DNA from: Halomicrobium salinisoli
GTDB taxonomy: Archaea > Halobacteriota > Halobacteria > Halobacteriales > Haloarculaceae
Direction: 5' to 3'
Length of the DNA stretch: 64,000 bases
NCBI RefSeq assembly: GCF_020405185.1
Contig: NZ_CP084464.1
Location: 62,001 to 126,000 of the forward strand
Shown: one piece after another, positions 8,284 through 17,534 of the stretch
How positions within the stretch are numbered: position 1 is the first letter of the stretch
How the letters are laid out: the number at the start of each line of letters is the position of its first letter
Notes under the pieces: model-generated
Told to the model about the DNA's origin: nothing
Seen by the model: the letters and a program-made list of their open reading frames with translations, nothing else
Databases searched by the model: none
Made by a program: the position numbers and the translations under genes

Positions 8284-9117
8284 TCAGAGGTCCGGCCGGC
8301 GGTTCAGTCGATCGGCGCGGGCGCCGGCCGCGTCGCCGCCGTCGGCGGCGCCGGTGAACTGCCGGCGGAAGCGGCGGGGATCGGCGTCCAGCGCCCGCGC
8401 CGCCGTCTCCCGGACGATCCGCCGTTCGGACTCGTCGGCGGCCACCGCGCGCAGCGCAGCCCGGGCGCGGTCGTCGTCGACGCCCGCGAGCAGGTGGGCG
8501 GCCCACTCCCGGACCCGCTCGCTCTCGTCGTCGACGGCGTCCAGCAGCGGACCGAGCGCGTCCTCGCCGCGGCGCTTGAAGACCGAGACGAGCGCGTTCC
8601 GGCGGACGGCGTGGTGGTCGTCGGCCAGCGCGGCCTCGATCCGGTCGGCGTGGGCCTCGCGGTCGAGCCGGTCGAGGGCGACGACCGCCTCCGCACGCAC
8701 CCAGGGGTCGCGGTCGTCGGCGACGGCCCGGGCCGCCCGCTCGGCGCGCTCGCCCTCGACCTTCGCCAGCGCCTCGACGGCGAACTGCCGCACGTCGGCG
8801 TCGTCGTCCCGGAGGCCGGCGGCGGCGAGCGCCTCGACGACCGCTGGTTCGGGGTCCGCCTCGGCCAGCGCGAGGGCGGCACGCTGGCGCTCGACGGCGT
8901 CGCCGCACTCGAGACGCTCGACGTGGTCGCGCGCGTCGTCGTCCGCGATGGGCGTGACGTCCGTCGCTGCGAGTTCGCGAGGGGACGCCTCGCCGATGGC
9001 GACGTCCTCGCGGCTCACCTCGACGTCCGCCGGGCCGTCGTCGCCGAACCCCGGGCTCCGCTCGGGGCTGACGCGCGGGTCGGTCGGCCCGTCGGCGGCC
9101 GCTTCGTCGTCACGCAT
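8284..9117 (-). CDS. HEAT-repeat protein at the end of the nar operon
   Basis: 277 residues. After an acidic N-terminus (1-60) come about six HEAT/PBS-type helical repeats, seen as recurring VRxxAVxALA segments (DADVRQFAVEALAKVEG, DPWVRAEAVVALDRLD, HHAVRRNALVSVFKR, SERVREWAAHLLAGV, ERRIVRETAARALDA). Such repeats form protein-interaction scaffolds. The start overlaps the stop of the upstream membrane protein by 8 nt, so it is the last gene of the nar transcript. By position it may help assemble or stabilise the nitrate reductase, but that is inference. Confidence 0.85.
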   Translation of the reverse strand: MRDDEAAADGPTDPRVSPERSPGFGDDGPADVEVSREDVAIGEASPRELAATDVTPIADDDARDHVERLECGDAVERQRAALALAEADPEPAVVEALAAAGLRDDDADVRQFAVEALAKVEGERAERAARAVADDRDPWVRAEAVVALDRLDREAHADRIEAALADDHHAVRRNALVSVFKRRGEDALGPLLDAVDDESERVREWAAHLLAGVDDDRARAALRAVAADESERRIVRETAARALDADPRRFRRQFTGAADGGDAAGARADRLNRRPDL

Positions 9118-10042
9118 CGGTCTCACCTCTCCGTGTCGCGCCGCGACCGACCGACCCCGTAGCGGGCGGCGCCCACTCGCGGGCCAGGACGACCAGTCCG
9201 AGCGCGAACGCCGCGGCCCGGGGAAGCGTGGCGGGCGCACCGGCGAACAGCAAGAGCGCGGCGCCGACCGCGGCCCCGAACGCGCCACGGCGGAGGTCGA
9301 CCGCTGCGGCCGACACCGCCCCGCCGACGCCGGCGGCGAGCAGGGGCAGCGACACCGATCCGGCGCCCAGCGCCGCCAGCGCGACGGCGCCGGCGACGAA
9401 GGGCGCGCTCGCCGCCGCGAGGACGATCCCGGCGGTCACGAGGCCCCACGGCCACGGCTCCGGGCCGACCGGGGCGTCCGGCGAGCGTGCGACCGGCAGG
9501 GCGGCCGCCGTCGCGAACGCGAGCGACGCGCCGAGCGGACGGAGCGAGGCCGTCCAGAGGCCGGCCGACCCGGCCAGCGACGCCGCGAGCGCGAGCAGGC
9601 CCAGCGCCGCCGGGACGAGCGGCCGGTCGCGTCGCCGCAGCGGGGTGTCGACGACGGCCCGCGCCCGGAGCGCGACCGCGGCCGCGCAGCCGACGGTCGC
9701 GGCGGCCGCGGCCGGGAGCCACGCGGCGGCGTCGAGGACGCCCAGGACCGCGAAGACGCCGACCGCCGCCAGCGCCGCCCGCTCGGCGCGGCGATCCGTG
9801 ACCGCGGCCAGGCCGACGAACGCCAGTCCGGCCGCGACCGCCGCGAGCGTCTCGACCGCCGGCGTCGCGCCGTACACCGCCCGCGGCGGCGATGCCGGCG
9901 CGTTCCGAAGCAATCGCAGGAGCAGGGCGACCCCGGCCGGGACGAGCGCGCCCGCGCCGAACAGCGCCGCGGGCGGCATCGTCCGGTCGCGGCGCTGGCA
10001 TCGCTCTGCGCCGTCGTACCGAGTGACCGTCGGCCGGCTCAT
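9110..10042 (-). CDS. polytopic Ala-rich membrane protein of the nar operon
   Basis: 310 residues, about 8-10 predicted transmembrane helices, extremely rich in Ala, Val, Leu and Gly. No family motif is recognised. It starts MSRPTVTRYDG, and its ATG overlaps the narJ stop (ATGA type), while its end overlaps the HEAT-repeat gene, so all three are translationally coupled. No heme-binding His pairs are obvious, so a haem quinol-oxidising (NarI-like) role is not supported. Possible roles are nitrate/nitrite movement or complex anchoring; both are guesses. Confidence 0.65.
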   Translation of the reverse strand: MSRPTVTRYDGAERCQRRDRTMPPAALFGAGALVPAGVALLLRLLRNAPASPPRAVYGATPAVETLAAVAAGLAFVGLAAVTDRRAERAALAAVGVFAVLGVLDAAAWLPAAAAATVGCAAAVALRARAVVDTPLRRRDRPLVPAALGLLALAASLAGSAGLWTASLRPLGASLAFATAAALPVARSPDAPVGPEPWPWGLVTAGIVLAAASAPFVAGAVALAALGAGSVSLPLLAAGVGGAVSAAAVDLRRGAFGAAVGAALLLFAGAPATLPRAAAFALGLVVLAREWAPPATGSVGRGATRRGETDA

Positions 10043-10782
10043 CGGTCCCCCTCCAGTCGGTCGGCGAGGTCGTTCGCGTCGGCCTCGACCAGCCGGCGAC
10101 AGAAGTCGGTCAACTCCCCGAACACGCCCGTGCCGGGCTCCGCGGCGAGGGCGTCGGCGACGCCGTCCGCGAGCACGACCAGGTGACGGTCGAGGAAGTC
10201 CAGCCGCGCCCGCGCGGCGCCGTCGGCGGGGTGCTCCGCCGGGGGTCGGCTCGCTCCGCTGGCCGCACCGTCGGCGTCGACGGCCGCCTCGCGCCGGCAG
10301 AGGTAGCCCGCGAACTCCAGCTCGAGGCGGAGGTGGTCGTGGTGCTCGCGGCGCTCCTCGTCGACGGCGAGGCCGAAGTAGTCGTACGCCCGCGCCAGGT
10401 CGAGGTTCACGTCGTTCCACGAAGCGTCGGAGCGGTAGCGCGACTCGTAGAGCGAGACCGCGGGACCGTCGGCGTCGACGGTCCCGTTGGCGCCGTCCCC
10501 GTCGGCGGCGTGACCGACCACGAAGAGGTCGTTGAACCGCGCGCTGACAGTCTCGCGGTCCTCGTCGGTGGTGAGGTCCGGCGGCGCTATCTGGAGGGTC
10601 GTCCGGTCCAGCAGCCGCCGGCACTCGTCGTCGAGCGCGCCCGACGCGAGCGCGTCGTACAGCTCCGGGTCCGGATCGGTCATCCCGCGGGCGACGAGCG
10701 CGTAGAGGGCGCCCCGCGCGGCGGCGTCGGCGTCGACGCTCGCGGGCGGGTCGGCGGCCCCGTCCGGACGAGCGTCGCTCAC
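10039..10782 (-). CDS. narJ: NarJ/TorD-family nitrate reductase chaperone
   Basis: 247 residues, mainly helical, with the TorD/DmsD/NarJ-type core. AARGALYALVARGMTDPDPELYDALASG, YESRYRSDASWNDVNLDLARAYDYFGLAVDEERREHHDHLRLELEFAGYLC and HLVVLADGVADALAAEPG correspond to the conserved helices, including the HxDH-like EHHDHLRLELEF segment of this chaperone family. NarJ proteins hold apo-NarG for Mo-cofactor and Fe-S insertion. The gene is embedded in the nar operon with 4-nt overlaps on both sides. The narJ symbol is positional plus family; this is the haloarchaeal type rather than a close E. coli homologue. Confidence 0.85.
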   Translation of the reverse strand: MSDARPDGAADPPASVDADAAARGALYALVARGMTDPDPELYDALASGALDDECRRLLDRTTLQIAPPDLTTDEDRETVSARFNDLFVVGHAADGDGANGTVDADGPAVSLYESRYRSDASWNDVNLDLARAYDYFGLAVDEERREHHDHLRLELEFAGYLCRREAAVDADGAASGASRPPAEHPADGAARARLDFLDRHLVVLADGVADALAAEPGTGVFGELTDFCRRLVEADANDLADRLEGDR

Positions 10783-11672
10783 GCCCGCTCACCCCGCGTT
10801 CGGCGGACGCCCTCGACGGTGACCAGGGTCACGAACAGGATGGCCAGCCCGGCGACCGTCCACAGGATGGTCTCGTAGGGCGGTCCCTGCGGCCCGGGTC
10901 CCGTCGCGAGGTAGTGCCACTCGCTGACGGCCTTGCGGCCGGCGCGCTCGCCGTTCGAGCCGTTCCAGACGGCGACGGCCACGTCGACGTCGCGGTCCCC
11001 GGCGAAGGCCGTCCGGTTGCCGTCGAGCCCGGCCTCGCGGACGAACGTGACGTGCCACGTGCCGTTCTCGCGGGCCGCCGCGGCGTCGACGGCGCGGTCC
11101 GCGAACGGCGTCGTCGAGCCGGCGCCGCCGGCGAGCAGTTCCTCCGTCGACCCGCCGGCCCGCCAGTACCAGACGTTCACCCGGTTTTCCGGGCCGCCCA
11201 TGGCGATCGGCGGGTGCGCGCTCGCGTTCGCCGGGAACTGCACGGCCACGGCGTCGGCGAACCGGCGGGGCGACGCGGCGTTCCGGTCGACCGTCGGATC
11301 GTCCCAGGACACCCGCACGAAGACGTGCGAGCCGTTGGTCGCCGCCCGGACCCGCGCCCGCTCCGCGGAGACGTTGCTCGCCTGAGGCACCCCGCTGGGC
11401 GCGCTGGCCAGCGCCAGGTCGGCGCTCGGCACCGCCGACCACGACTCCGCCGTCGGGTCCGCCGCCGCGTCGACCTCGCCGACCGGCACCTCGTTGGCCG
11501 GCCGGGCGTCGGTCAGCGCCGGCACGACCGCCGCGCCCGCCACCGCGAGCGCGACGACGGCGACGACGGTCAGCCAGGCGCGGTCGGCGCTGCGCTCACG
11601 CATCAGTCGAACGCCGGTAGACTCGCTCCGCTCGTCTACCGAGCTCGACGATGGTTCGCTGCGCTCACGCAT
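10779..11672 (-). CDS. DMSO-reductase-family type II haem b subunit-like protein (EBDH gamma type)
   Basis: About 297 residues from the ATG at 11672, or 274 from a second in-frame ATG at 11603. After an N-terminal helix (WLTVVAVVALAVAGAAVVPALT) comes a periplasmic-type beta-rich domain: HVFVRVSWDDPTVDRN, FADAVAVQFPA, HPPIAMGGPENRVNVWYWRAG. This resembles the ethylbenzene dehydrogenase/DdhC haem b subunit family. A C-terminal helix (TILWTVAGLAILFVTLVTVEGVR) anchors it outside the membrane. It could pass electrons from the bc-like proteins to NarH. The 11672 start overlaps the narH stop by 8 nt. The two ATGs sit in a 17-bp direct repeat (see repeat entry), so the true start is ambiguous. Confidence 0.8.
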   Translation of the reverse strand: MRERSEPSSSSVDERSESTGVRLMRERSADRAWLTVVAVVALAVAGAAVVPALTDARPANEVPVGEVDAAADPTAESWSAVPSADLALASAPSGVPQASNVSAERARVRAATNGSHVFVRVSWDDPTVDRNAASPRRFADAVAVQFPANASAHPPIAMGGPENRVNVWYWRAGGSTEELLAGGAGSTTPFADRAVDAAAARENGTWHVTFVREAGLDGNRTAFAGDRDVDVAVAVWNGSNGERAGRKAVSEWHYLATGPGPQGPPYETILWTVAGLAILFVTLVTVEGVRRTRGERA

Positions 11673-11673
11673 C
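11588..11673. repeat. 17-bp direct repeat duplicating a start-codon context
   Basis: CGCTGCGCTCACGCATC occurs at 11588-11604 and 11657-11673, exactly 69 bp (23 codons) apart. Each copy carries an in-frame minus-strand ATG plus RERS codons of the haem-b-subunit gene. The 52 bp between them encode an SSSSVDERSE-type linker like the Ser/Glu/Arg repeats in neighbouring nar genes. The layout looks like an in-frame insertion with duplicated flank. Confidence 0.75.
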
Positions 11674-12753
11674 GTCGAACACCTCCAGTCTGTACTGCTG
11701 CGCGGGATTCTCGCTCGTGAGGATGTCCATGAGCTCGCTCTCGCCGCCCCTGCGGACGCGGTCGCGGTGGCGCTCGATGGTGTCCAGCGCGTCGTGGACG
11801 GCCTCGCCGAACAGCTCCTCGAGGTAGGTCCGCGGGATGCGCTCGACGTCGATCGTCTCGCCGTCCCCGGAGTGCTGGGGCGGCGCGTACGGCGGGACGT
11901 AGTAGACGTTCGGCGCCGTCTCGAACTCCGGGTGCAGCGGCAGCGCCACCCCGTACTCCTCGACGAGCTTGTAGATGGGGCCGTCCTCGTCGTCGAGGTA
12001 GCCCACGAGCCGGAGCTGTGGCGGGCACTCGGAGGCACAGGCCGGCGGGTGGACCTCGCCGTCGGCGCCCTCGCCCTCCAGGCGTGGGAAGCAGAAGACG
12101 CACTTCTCGGAGGTCTTCGAGACGGCGTTGTAGTACACCTTCTTGTAGGGACAGCCCTCGACGCAGTAGCGGTAGCCGCGACACCGCTCCTGGTCGATCA
12201 GCACGATGCCGTCCTCCTCGCGCTTGTAGACGGCCTTGCGGGGGCAGGCCTCGACGCAGGTGGGATGGGTGCAGTGGTTGCAGATCCGGGGGAGGTAGAA
12301 GTAGTAGCTGTTGGGGTACTCGCCGGCGCCCTGGTCCTCGTCCCAGTTGGGGCCCCACTTCGGATCGTCGCCCTGCGGGCGCAGCGGCTCGTCGCTCTCG
12401 TCGTAGAAGATCTCGGAGTGGTTGAACTCCCAGGCCTCGCCGTAGTCCTCCTGGCTGGGGATCTCGCCGGGGCTGCGCTCGGAGCGCTCCGCCGACTGCC
12501 AGCCGCCGCCTTTCTCCTCCCAGCCGCGGGGGTAGCCCTCGCCGGGCTTCGTCTCGACGTTGTTCCAGTACATGTACTCGCGGCCCTCGCCCTCCGTCCA
12601 GAGGGTCTTGCAGGCCATCGTGCAGGTCTGGCAGCCGATGCACTTGTTGAGGTCGAGCACCATCGCGACCTGGTGGTCGATCCCGTCGGCGACGTCGGCG
12701 GTCGCCTCGCCCGAGTCGTCGGTGGCTGTCTCCTGCGCCTCGTCGGTGCTCAT
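11665..12753 (-). CDS. narH: nitrate reductase beta (Fe-S) subunit
   Basis: 362 residues with four Cys clusters for Fe-S centres: KCIGCQTCTMACK (C38, C41, C44, C48), CNHCTHPTCVEACPRKA, CRGYRYCVEGCPYKK and CVFC...CASECPP. It transfers electrons from the haem/bc partners to NarG. IDQERCRGYRYCVEGCPYKKVYYN is characteristic of NarH and its type II DMSO-reductase relatives; E. coli NarH is longer (512 residues), and the shorter length is normal for archaeal proteins. No Tat signal is present, so it is probably exported by hitch-hiking on NarG. The stop of narG overlaps its start by 4 nt. Confidence 0.96.
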   Translation of the reverse strand: MSTDEAQETATDDSGEATADVADGIDHQVAMVLDLNKCIGCQTCTMACKTLWTEGEGREYMYWNNVETKPGEGYPRGWEEKGGGWQSAERSERSPGEIPSQEDYGEAWEFNHSEIFYDESDEPLRPQGDDPKWGPNWDEDQGAGEYPNSYYFYLPRICNHCTHPTCVEACPRKAVYKREEDGIVLIDQERCRGYRYCVEGCPYKKVYYNAVSKTSEKCVFCFPRLEGEGADGEVHPPACASECPPQLRLVGYLDDEDGPIYKLVEEYGVALPLHPEFETAPNVYYVPPYAPPQHSGDGETIDVERIPRTYLEELFGEAVHDALDTIERHRDRVRRGGESELMDILTSENPAQQYRLEVFDDA

Positions 12754-15700
12754 GCGCTCTCACCTCCGTTGCCCGCGTCGTCGCCACCGTCCTCGACCGG
12801 GCGCACGTCGACGCGGACGTCGCTGTTGACGCCGGTCGGGCCCCAGTAGTTGGGGAAGAAGTACAGGTGCTCGCCGGTGTCCTCCGGGTACTGGACCAGC
12901 TGGGTCGGCTTCATGTACATCGGGACGAGCGCGTTGAAGTTGTCCCGGCTCGGGTACTGGAACTTCTCCCAGGAGAAGAAGTGCCGGACCGTGCCGGGCT
13001 CGCTGGAGGGGTAGACCTTCGCCTGGGCCTCGACGCTCCCGAGGTCGTTGAACACCTCGACGGTGTCGCCGTCCTCGATGCCCCGCTCGGCGGCGTCCTC
13101 GGGGTTGATGAAGACGGTGGGCTCGCCCCGCTGGAGGCGCAGCATCCGCTCGTCGTCGCGCCAGGTCGAGTGGATCGCCCACCGGCTGTGCGGGGTGTTG
13201 TACGAGAGCGGATAGCTGCCGCCGGTGTTCTGCGGTCCCTCCTTGTGCGTCGGGAGCGCCTCGCCCAGCTCGAGGAACCAGTCGTGATCGACGTAGTACT
13301 GCTGGCGGCCGGCGAACGTCGGCCACGGTTCCTTGTCCTCCACGTAGCGCTGCCAGGGGACGTAGGCCTCGCCGTCCTCGATGTCGGAGGTCCAGTGGTC
13401 GCCCGCCGCCGGGAACCGCTGGGGCTGGTCGATCGTGTCGTCCAGGGTGATCTGCTCGTCGGTGTCCTCGGGGTTGGTCTCCTCGGAGTACTCGAGGACG
13501 AACTCGCAGGCCGCGCGGTCCTCGACCAGGGCTTCTTCCTCGCCGGTCTCCCAGTCGCGGACGAAGTCGTCGTACACCGACTGCAGGTCGATCTCGCGGT
13601 CGAACTGGCGGTCCTGGATCGGCTCGACGCCGCGCTCGGTGGCTACTTCCTGGATCTTCGCCGCGAGGTCGCGGAAGATCTGCCAGTCGGTTCTGGCCTC
13701 GCCGAGCGGTTCGACCGCCGGCGTGAACGGGTGGACGTACGTGTGCATGTCCGTCATCGAGAGGTCGTACTTCTCGTAGTGGCTCGCGGCCGGCAGGACG
13801 ATGTCCGAGTACAGCGCCGTCGAGTCCATCCGGAAGTTGACGTCGACCACGAGGTCGAGCTTGGGCCACAGCTCCTCCTCGACGGCGACGTTGCCCTTGG
13901 CCTGGTTGAAGAAGTTGCCCCGCCAGACGAACATCGTCGTCGGGTCGGGCCGGCTGCCGTCCGCCCGCTCCTCCGGGTAGACGGGCATCCAGTCCCGCTC
14001 GATCGACTCGCGGATCTTCGCGGCGGTCTCCTCGTCGACGACGTCGAGGATGCCGGCGTGGTAGTAGGTCCACAGCGTCGTCGGCACGCCGCGGACGCTC
14101 CCGGTCGGGAACGAGAGGGACTTCCAGCCGTTGAACGTCCAGATCTTCTCCTGGCCGACGTAGTGGTCCAGTCCGGTCCCCTGCTCGCCGAGGTTGCCCG
14201 TCAGCGTGACCAGCAGCTGGATCGCTCGGTTACCCAGGTCGTTGTGGTACCAGTCGTTGACGCCCTTGCCGTGGATGATCTTGGCGCGGTCGACCTCGGC
14301 GAACTCGCGGGCGATCCGCTGGTAGGTCTCCCGCCCGACGCCGGTCTCCTCGTGGACGAACTCCGGCGTGTACTGGGACAGTTCCTCGCGCAGTTCGTTC
14401 CACACCGACCGGACCTCGACAGACCCCTCGCTCGTCTCGACCGATCGCTCGACGGACAGCCGCGGGTCGAAGTCCAGTTCGATGCTGGCATCTGGGTCGT
14501 GCTGGCCGTCGCGGTCGCCCAGCGATCCCGGCGCGACCCGCAGGGTGCCGTCGCCGTCCACCATCACCAGGGCCTTCTCCGGACGGTCGACGGTCGCGCC
14601 GAGCCCGGGCACCTCGCTCGCGCGGAGGAACTTCCCGGTGTCCTGGCGGACCAGCAGCGGCATGTCGGTCTGTTCCTCGAGGTGGGCCTCGTCGTACAGG
14701 CCCTCCTCGACGATAGTCCGGGCCATCCCCAGCGCGAGGGCGGTGTCGGTGCCGCCCTCGGGGGCGAGCCACTCGTCGCAGTGGATCGCCGTCTGGGAGT
14801 AGTCGGTGAACACGCCGACGCGCTTGGTGCCGTCGTAGGCGGCCTCCAGGAAGTACTTCGCGTCCGGGATCCGCGTGACGTCGACGTTCGAGCCCCACGT
14901 AATGATGTAGTCGGCGTTGTACCAGTCGGCGCTCTCCGCGTTGTCCGTCTGGGTGCCCCAGGTGATCGGCTGGCCCGGCGGCAGGTCGGAGTACCAGTCG
15001 TAGAAACTGTGGCTGACGCCGCCGAGCAGGTTCACCAGCCGGGAACCGCTGGCGAAGGAGACGGGGCTCATCGCCGGAATCGGCGTGAACCCGGAGATGG
15101 CGTCGTAGCGGCCCGCCTGGACCTCGTCGACGACGTGCTCGGCGATCTCGGTCAGCGCCTCGTCCCAGGAGATCCGCTGCCACTTGCCCTCGCCGCGCTC
15201 GCCGACGCGCTTCAGCGGGTACGTCACCCGCTGGTCGGCGTTGACGTAGTCGGTGTAGCAGGCGCCCTTCTGGCAGCCCCTGGGATTGGGATCGGGGAGG
15301 TCCTCGTCGAACCGCGGGTAGTCGCCGGCCTGCTCCTCGCGCCAGACCTGGCCGTTCTTGACGTAGACGTCCCACGAGCAGGAGCCGGTGCAGTTGACCG
15401 AGTGGGTCGAGCGGTGCGTCGAGTCCCAGTCCCACTGCTCGCGGTAGAGGTCCTCCCACTCCCGGTAGGGGTAGGAACCGATCGGGTCGTCGACGACCTG
15501 CAGGCGCCCCATCTCCAGGAAGTCCTGCGCGAGGCCGGAGCCGGTCGCCCCGGCGGCGACGCCGGCCGCCCCGACGCCGCGCAGGAAGTCCCGGCGGGAC
15601 ACGCCCGCGGCGAGGCCCGCGCCTCCGTCGTCGCCGGTCGCGGTGCCGCCCTCGGAACTCCGTTCCGACGAGGCTCGCCTCGCGTTGCTCGGCTCACCGC

Positions 15701-15776
15701 CGTCGGTCGCGGCGTCCTCGATCGATTCGGAGTCGATGCCGGTTCTCGCGTCGGTCGTGTCGCGTTCGTCTGTCAT
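12750..15776 (-). CDS. narG: respiratory nitrate reductase catalytic alpha subunit, outward-facing type
   Basis: 1008 residues, molybdo-bis(MGD) family. A Tat signal is evident (SRRDFLRGVGAAGVAAGA, R61-R62), so the enzyme faces outside, as in other archaeal pNarG. The FS0 ligands appear as H125-x3-C129-x3-C133 and C168. The Mo-ligand region FYDWYSDLPPGQP puts the conserved aspartate at D264 (E. coli Asp222 equivalent), followed by TWGTQTDNAESADWYN, which is diagnostic of NarG. It reduces nitrate to nitrite with electrons from NarH. Residues 26-44, ahead of the Tat motif, are a low-complexity insert (GGEPSNARRASSERSSEGG) shared in type with repeats in two other nar genes. narH overlaps its stop. 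Confidence 0.97.
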   Translation of the reverse strand: MTDERDTTDARTGIDSESIEDAATDGGEPSNARRASSERSSEGGTATGDDGGAGLAAGVSRRDFLRGVGAAGVAAGATGSGLAQDFLEMGRLQVVDDPIGSYPYREWEDLYREQWDWDSTHRSTHSVNCTGSCSWDVYVKNGQVWREEQAGDYPRFDEDLPDPNPRGCQKGACYTDYVNADQRVTYPLKRVGERGEGKWQRISWDEALTEIAEHVVDEVQAGRYDAISGFTPIPAMSPVSFASGSRLVNLLGGVSHSFYDWYSDLPPGQPITWGTQTDNAESADWYNADYIITWGSNVDVTRIPDAKYFLEAAYDGTKRVGVFTDYSQTAIHCDEWLAPEGGTDTALALGMARTIVEEGLYDEAHLEEQTDMPLLVRQDTGKFLRASEVPGLGATVDRPEKALVMVDGDGTLRVAPGSLGDRDGQHDPDASIELDFDPRLSVERSVETSEGSVEVRSVWNELREELSQYTPEFVHEETGVGRETYQRIAREFAEVDRAKIIHGKGVNDWYHNDLGNRAIQLLVTLTGNLGEQGTGLDHYVGQEKIWTFNGWKSLSFPTGSVRGVPTTLWTYYHAGILDVVDEETAAKIRESIERDWMPVYPEERADGSRPDPTTMFVWRGNFFNQAKGNVAVEEELWPKLDLVVDVNFRMDSTALYSDIVLPAASHYEKYDLSMTDMHTYVHPFTPAVEPLGEARTDWQIFRDLAAKIQEVATERGVEPIQDRQFDREIDLQSVYDDFVRDWETGEEEALVEDRAACEFVLEYSEETNPEDTDEQITLDDTIDQPQRFPAAGDHWTSDIEDGEAYVPWQRYVEDKEPWPTFAGRQQYYVDHDWFLELGEALPTHKEGPQNTGGSYPLSYNTPHSRWAIHSTWRDDERMLRLQRGEPTVFINPEDAAERGIEDGDTVEVFNDLGSVEAQAKVYPSSEPGTVRHFFSWEKFQYPSRDNFNALVPMYMKPTQLVQYPEDTGEHLYFFPNYWGPTGVNSDVRVDVRPVEDGGDDAGNGGESA
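15646..15678. repeat. 33-bp element in narG shared with the upstream nar membrane gene
   Basis: The 33 bp at 15646-15678 (beginning CCGCCCTCGGAACTCCGTTC) are identical to 18614-18646. In narG it codes, on the minus strand, for part of the RASSERSSEGG linker before the Tat signal; at 18614 it codes for the same peptide in an unrelated membrane protein. Identity between non-homologous genes indicates a small mobile or gene-converted element rather than shared ancestry. Confidence 0.85.
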
Positions 15777-15798
15777 AGTCGTCTGTAACAGCCGTCTG

Positions 15799-15990
15799 TC
15801 ATCGCTGCTCGATCAGCACGGTACAGAGCCCGCAGGCGACGCCGACCGCCGCCAGCGCGACGCCGGCGGCCGTGTCCCCGCCGACCTCGAGGCCGGCGGC
15901 GACCAGCGCGACGCCCGCGAGCTTCGTGAGCCTGTCCAGCCGGCGATACCGCCGCGCCGGGAGGCCGACGCGGGTCGATCCGTCGCTCAT
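15799..15990 (-). CDS. 63-residue membrane protein of the nar operon
   Basis: Short [20 protein letters not shown] followed by two hydrophobic helices (about 24-40 and 41-60, [35 protein letters not shown]). It begins in an ATGA overlap with the cytochrome b stop and ends 22 nt before narG, so it is clearly a cistron of the operon. A small ORF between the cytochrome and narG is also known in other haloarchaeal nar clusters. Function unknown; a membrane anchor for the NarGH-bc contact is one possibility. Confidence 0.75.
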   Translation of the reverse strand: MSDGSTRVGLPARRYRRLDRLTKLAGVALVAAGLEVGGDTAAGVALAAVGVACGLCTVLIEQR

Positions 15991-17534
15991 CGGTCGCCCT
16001 CCCCCGGCGGCTCGCTCTCGAAGCCGCCGAGCGTGGCGTAGGTGAGCAGGCCCGCGCCGGCGGGGACGGCGACCAGCGCGGCGATCAGCAGCGGCTTGAC
16101 CGCGTCCGTCGTGGTCCCCAGCAGGTCGGCGACGAGGACGTCCATGCCCGCGATCGAGGCGATCATCACGAACGTGACGCCGGCGACGCCGACCGCCGTC
16201 TGCCAGGGGCGCTCCAGCGGGTCGGCGGTGAAGTGGACCGGCTCCTCGCTGCGGTCGACGAACGGCCACAGCGCCACCGCGGCGAACACCAGTCCCGGCA
16301 ACAGCAGCCCGCCGACGAACTCCGAGCTGACGTGGATCCCCAGCAGGTCGACGCTCAGCCACGACGGGACCAGCTTGAGGAAGCCGTAGCCCCACATCAG
16401 GAACCAGTCGGGCATGATCAGCGCCGGCGTCGAGGCCGGGTCGTTGGGGCCGTACTCGGCGACGTTGTGGACCGGCAGGAAGCCCGCCAGTAGCGACAGC
16501 GTCGCCAGCGTGAGGAACGAGACGACGGCCGTGATCGCCGCCTGGTTGGGGAAGGCGGGCAGCCCGACCACGACGCTGTCGTCCTCGCGGTCGACGGGTC
16601 CGTGGCCGGCGGCTTCGTCGGACCTCGCGACGGCCTCGGCACTCGCGGCTCCGCCGTCTGAAGCCGCACGGCTCGCGTGTCGCTCACTCCGTTCACTCCC
16701 GCTCGCTCTGTCTGAGGCCTCCCTGCGGTCGGCCTCGCGACCCTCGACGTCGCTCTCACGGCTCGCGTGTCGCTCACTCCGTTCGCTCCCGCTCGCACTG
16801 ACCGAGGCCTCCCTTCGGTCGGCCTCGCGCGGCGCCTCGGTGTGCTTCTGCCTGACGAGGATCCCCATGTGGACGGCGAGCAACCCCCCGATGACCGCCG
16901 GTATCACGAGGACGTGCAGGAAGTACAGCCGCGGGACCGTGGCGCTGGAGGGGAACTCGCCGCCGAAGACGAGCTTGCCCAGGAGGTCGCCGACCAGCGG
17001 CACCGACAGCGCGACGTTGTAGCCGATGCCGACGGCGGTGCTGGCGAACTCGTCGAACGGCAGCGCGTAGCCCGTGTAGGCCGCGAACATGGCCGTGCCG
17101 GCCAGGGCCGTGCCGACGAGCCAGTTCGGCTCGCGGGGGTTGCGGTACGCGCCCGTGAAGAACACCCGCAGCATGTGCAGCGCCGTCGACGCCACGAACA
17201 GGTGTGCAGCCCAGTGGTGCATCCGGCGGACCAGCATCCCGAAGGCCACGTCGTAGGTGATGTTGAGGACGCTCGCGAACGCCGCCGGTAGCTCCTCGCC
17301 CTGGTACTCGGCGACGCTGCCCTCGTACTCGACGGGCGTGGTCGAGGGCTCGAAGAAAAAGCCCAGGAACACGCCCGTGACGACGAGCACGAGGAAGCAG
17401 AGCAGGGCCACCTCGCCGAGCAGGAACGAGTCCTCGGCCGGGAACGCCTTGCCGAGCACCGAGCGGTCCGCCTCGAGGTCGAGGCGGGCGTCGAGCCACG
17501 CGTACGCCCGGGAGAGGCGATCGCTGGCCGACAT
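15987..17534 (-). CDS. cytochrome b (bc1/b6-type) of the nar operon
   Basis: 515 residues. The N-terminal cytochrome b core has the two haem-ligand helices with H-x13-H ([14 protein letters not shown], helix II) and H-x14-H ([16 protein letters not shown], helix IV). After helix IV lies a hydrophilic insert, then a C-terminal part with about four more helices (subunit-IV-like; [15 protein letters not shown]). It probably oxidises menaquinol together with the adjacent Rieske protein and feeds NarGH or halocyanin. The ATG at 17534 lies in a TGATG junction with the Rieske stop; a GTG one codon earlier is possible. The insert (about residues 236-295) is two 30-residue copies of an Arg/Glu/Ser repeat. 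Confidence 0.93.
   Translation of the reverse strand: MSASDRLSRAYAWLDARLDLEADRSVLGKAFPAEDSFLLGEVALLCFLVLVVTGVFLGFFFEPSTTPVEYEGSVAEYQGEELPAAFASVLNITYDVAFGMLVRRMHHWAAHLFVASTALHMLRVFFTGAYRNPREPNWLVGTALAGTAMFAAYTGYALPFDEFASTAVGIGYNVALSVPLVGDLLGKLVFGGEFPSSATVPRLYFLHVLVIPAVIGGLLAVHMGILVRQKHTEAPREADRREASVSASGSERSERHASRESDVEGREADRREASDRASGSERSERHASRAASDGGAASAEAVARSDEAAGHGPVDREDDSVVVGLPAFPNQAAITAVVSFLTLATLSLLAGFLPVHNVAEYGPNDPASTPALIMPDWFLMWGYGFLKLVPSWLSVDLLGIHVSSEFVGGLLLPGLVFAAVALWPFVDRSEEPVHFTADPLERPWQTAVGVAGVTFVMIASIAGMDVLVADLLGTTTDAVKPLLIAALVAVPAGAGLLTYATLGGFESEPPGEGDR
16667..16829. repeat. two 73-bp near-identical copies inside the cytochrome b gene
   Basis: Copy 1 at 16667-16739 and copy 2 at 16757-16829 differ at only a few bases, with a period of 90 bp (30 codons). 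They encode [23 protein letters not shown] on the minus strand, in the loop joining the N- and C-terminal halves of cytochrome b, keeping the frame. Such charged linkers are not part of the cytochrome b family. Confidence 0.9.

Noticed and set aside
9110..10042. Calling this nar-operon membrane protein NarI (cytochrome b gamma subunit)
   Set aside because: No conserved His pairs for two b haems; the operon instead has a cytochrome b/Rieske pair and a haem-b-type soluble subunit.
12867..15788. 973-codon ORF antisense to narG
   Set aside because: It mirrors narG codon bias (GC-rich third positions leave the antisense frame open); its translation is low-complexity Val/Leu/Arg/Asp with no motif, and narG itself is unmistakable.
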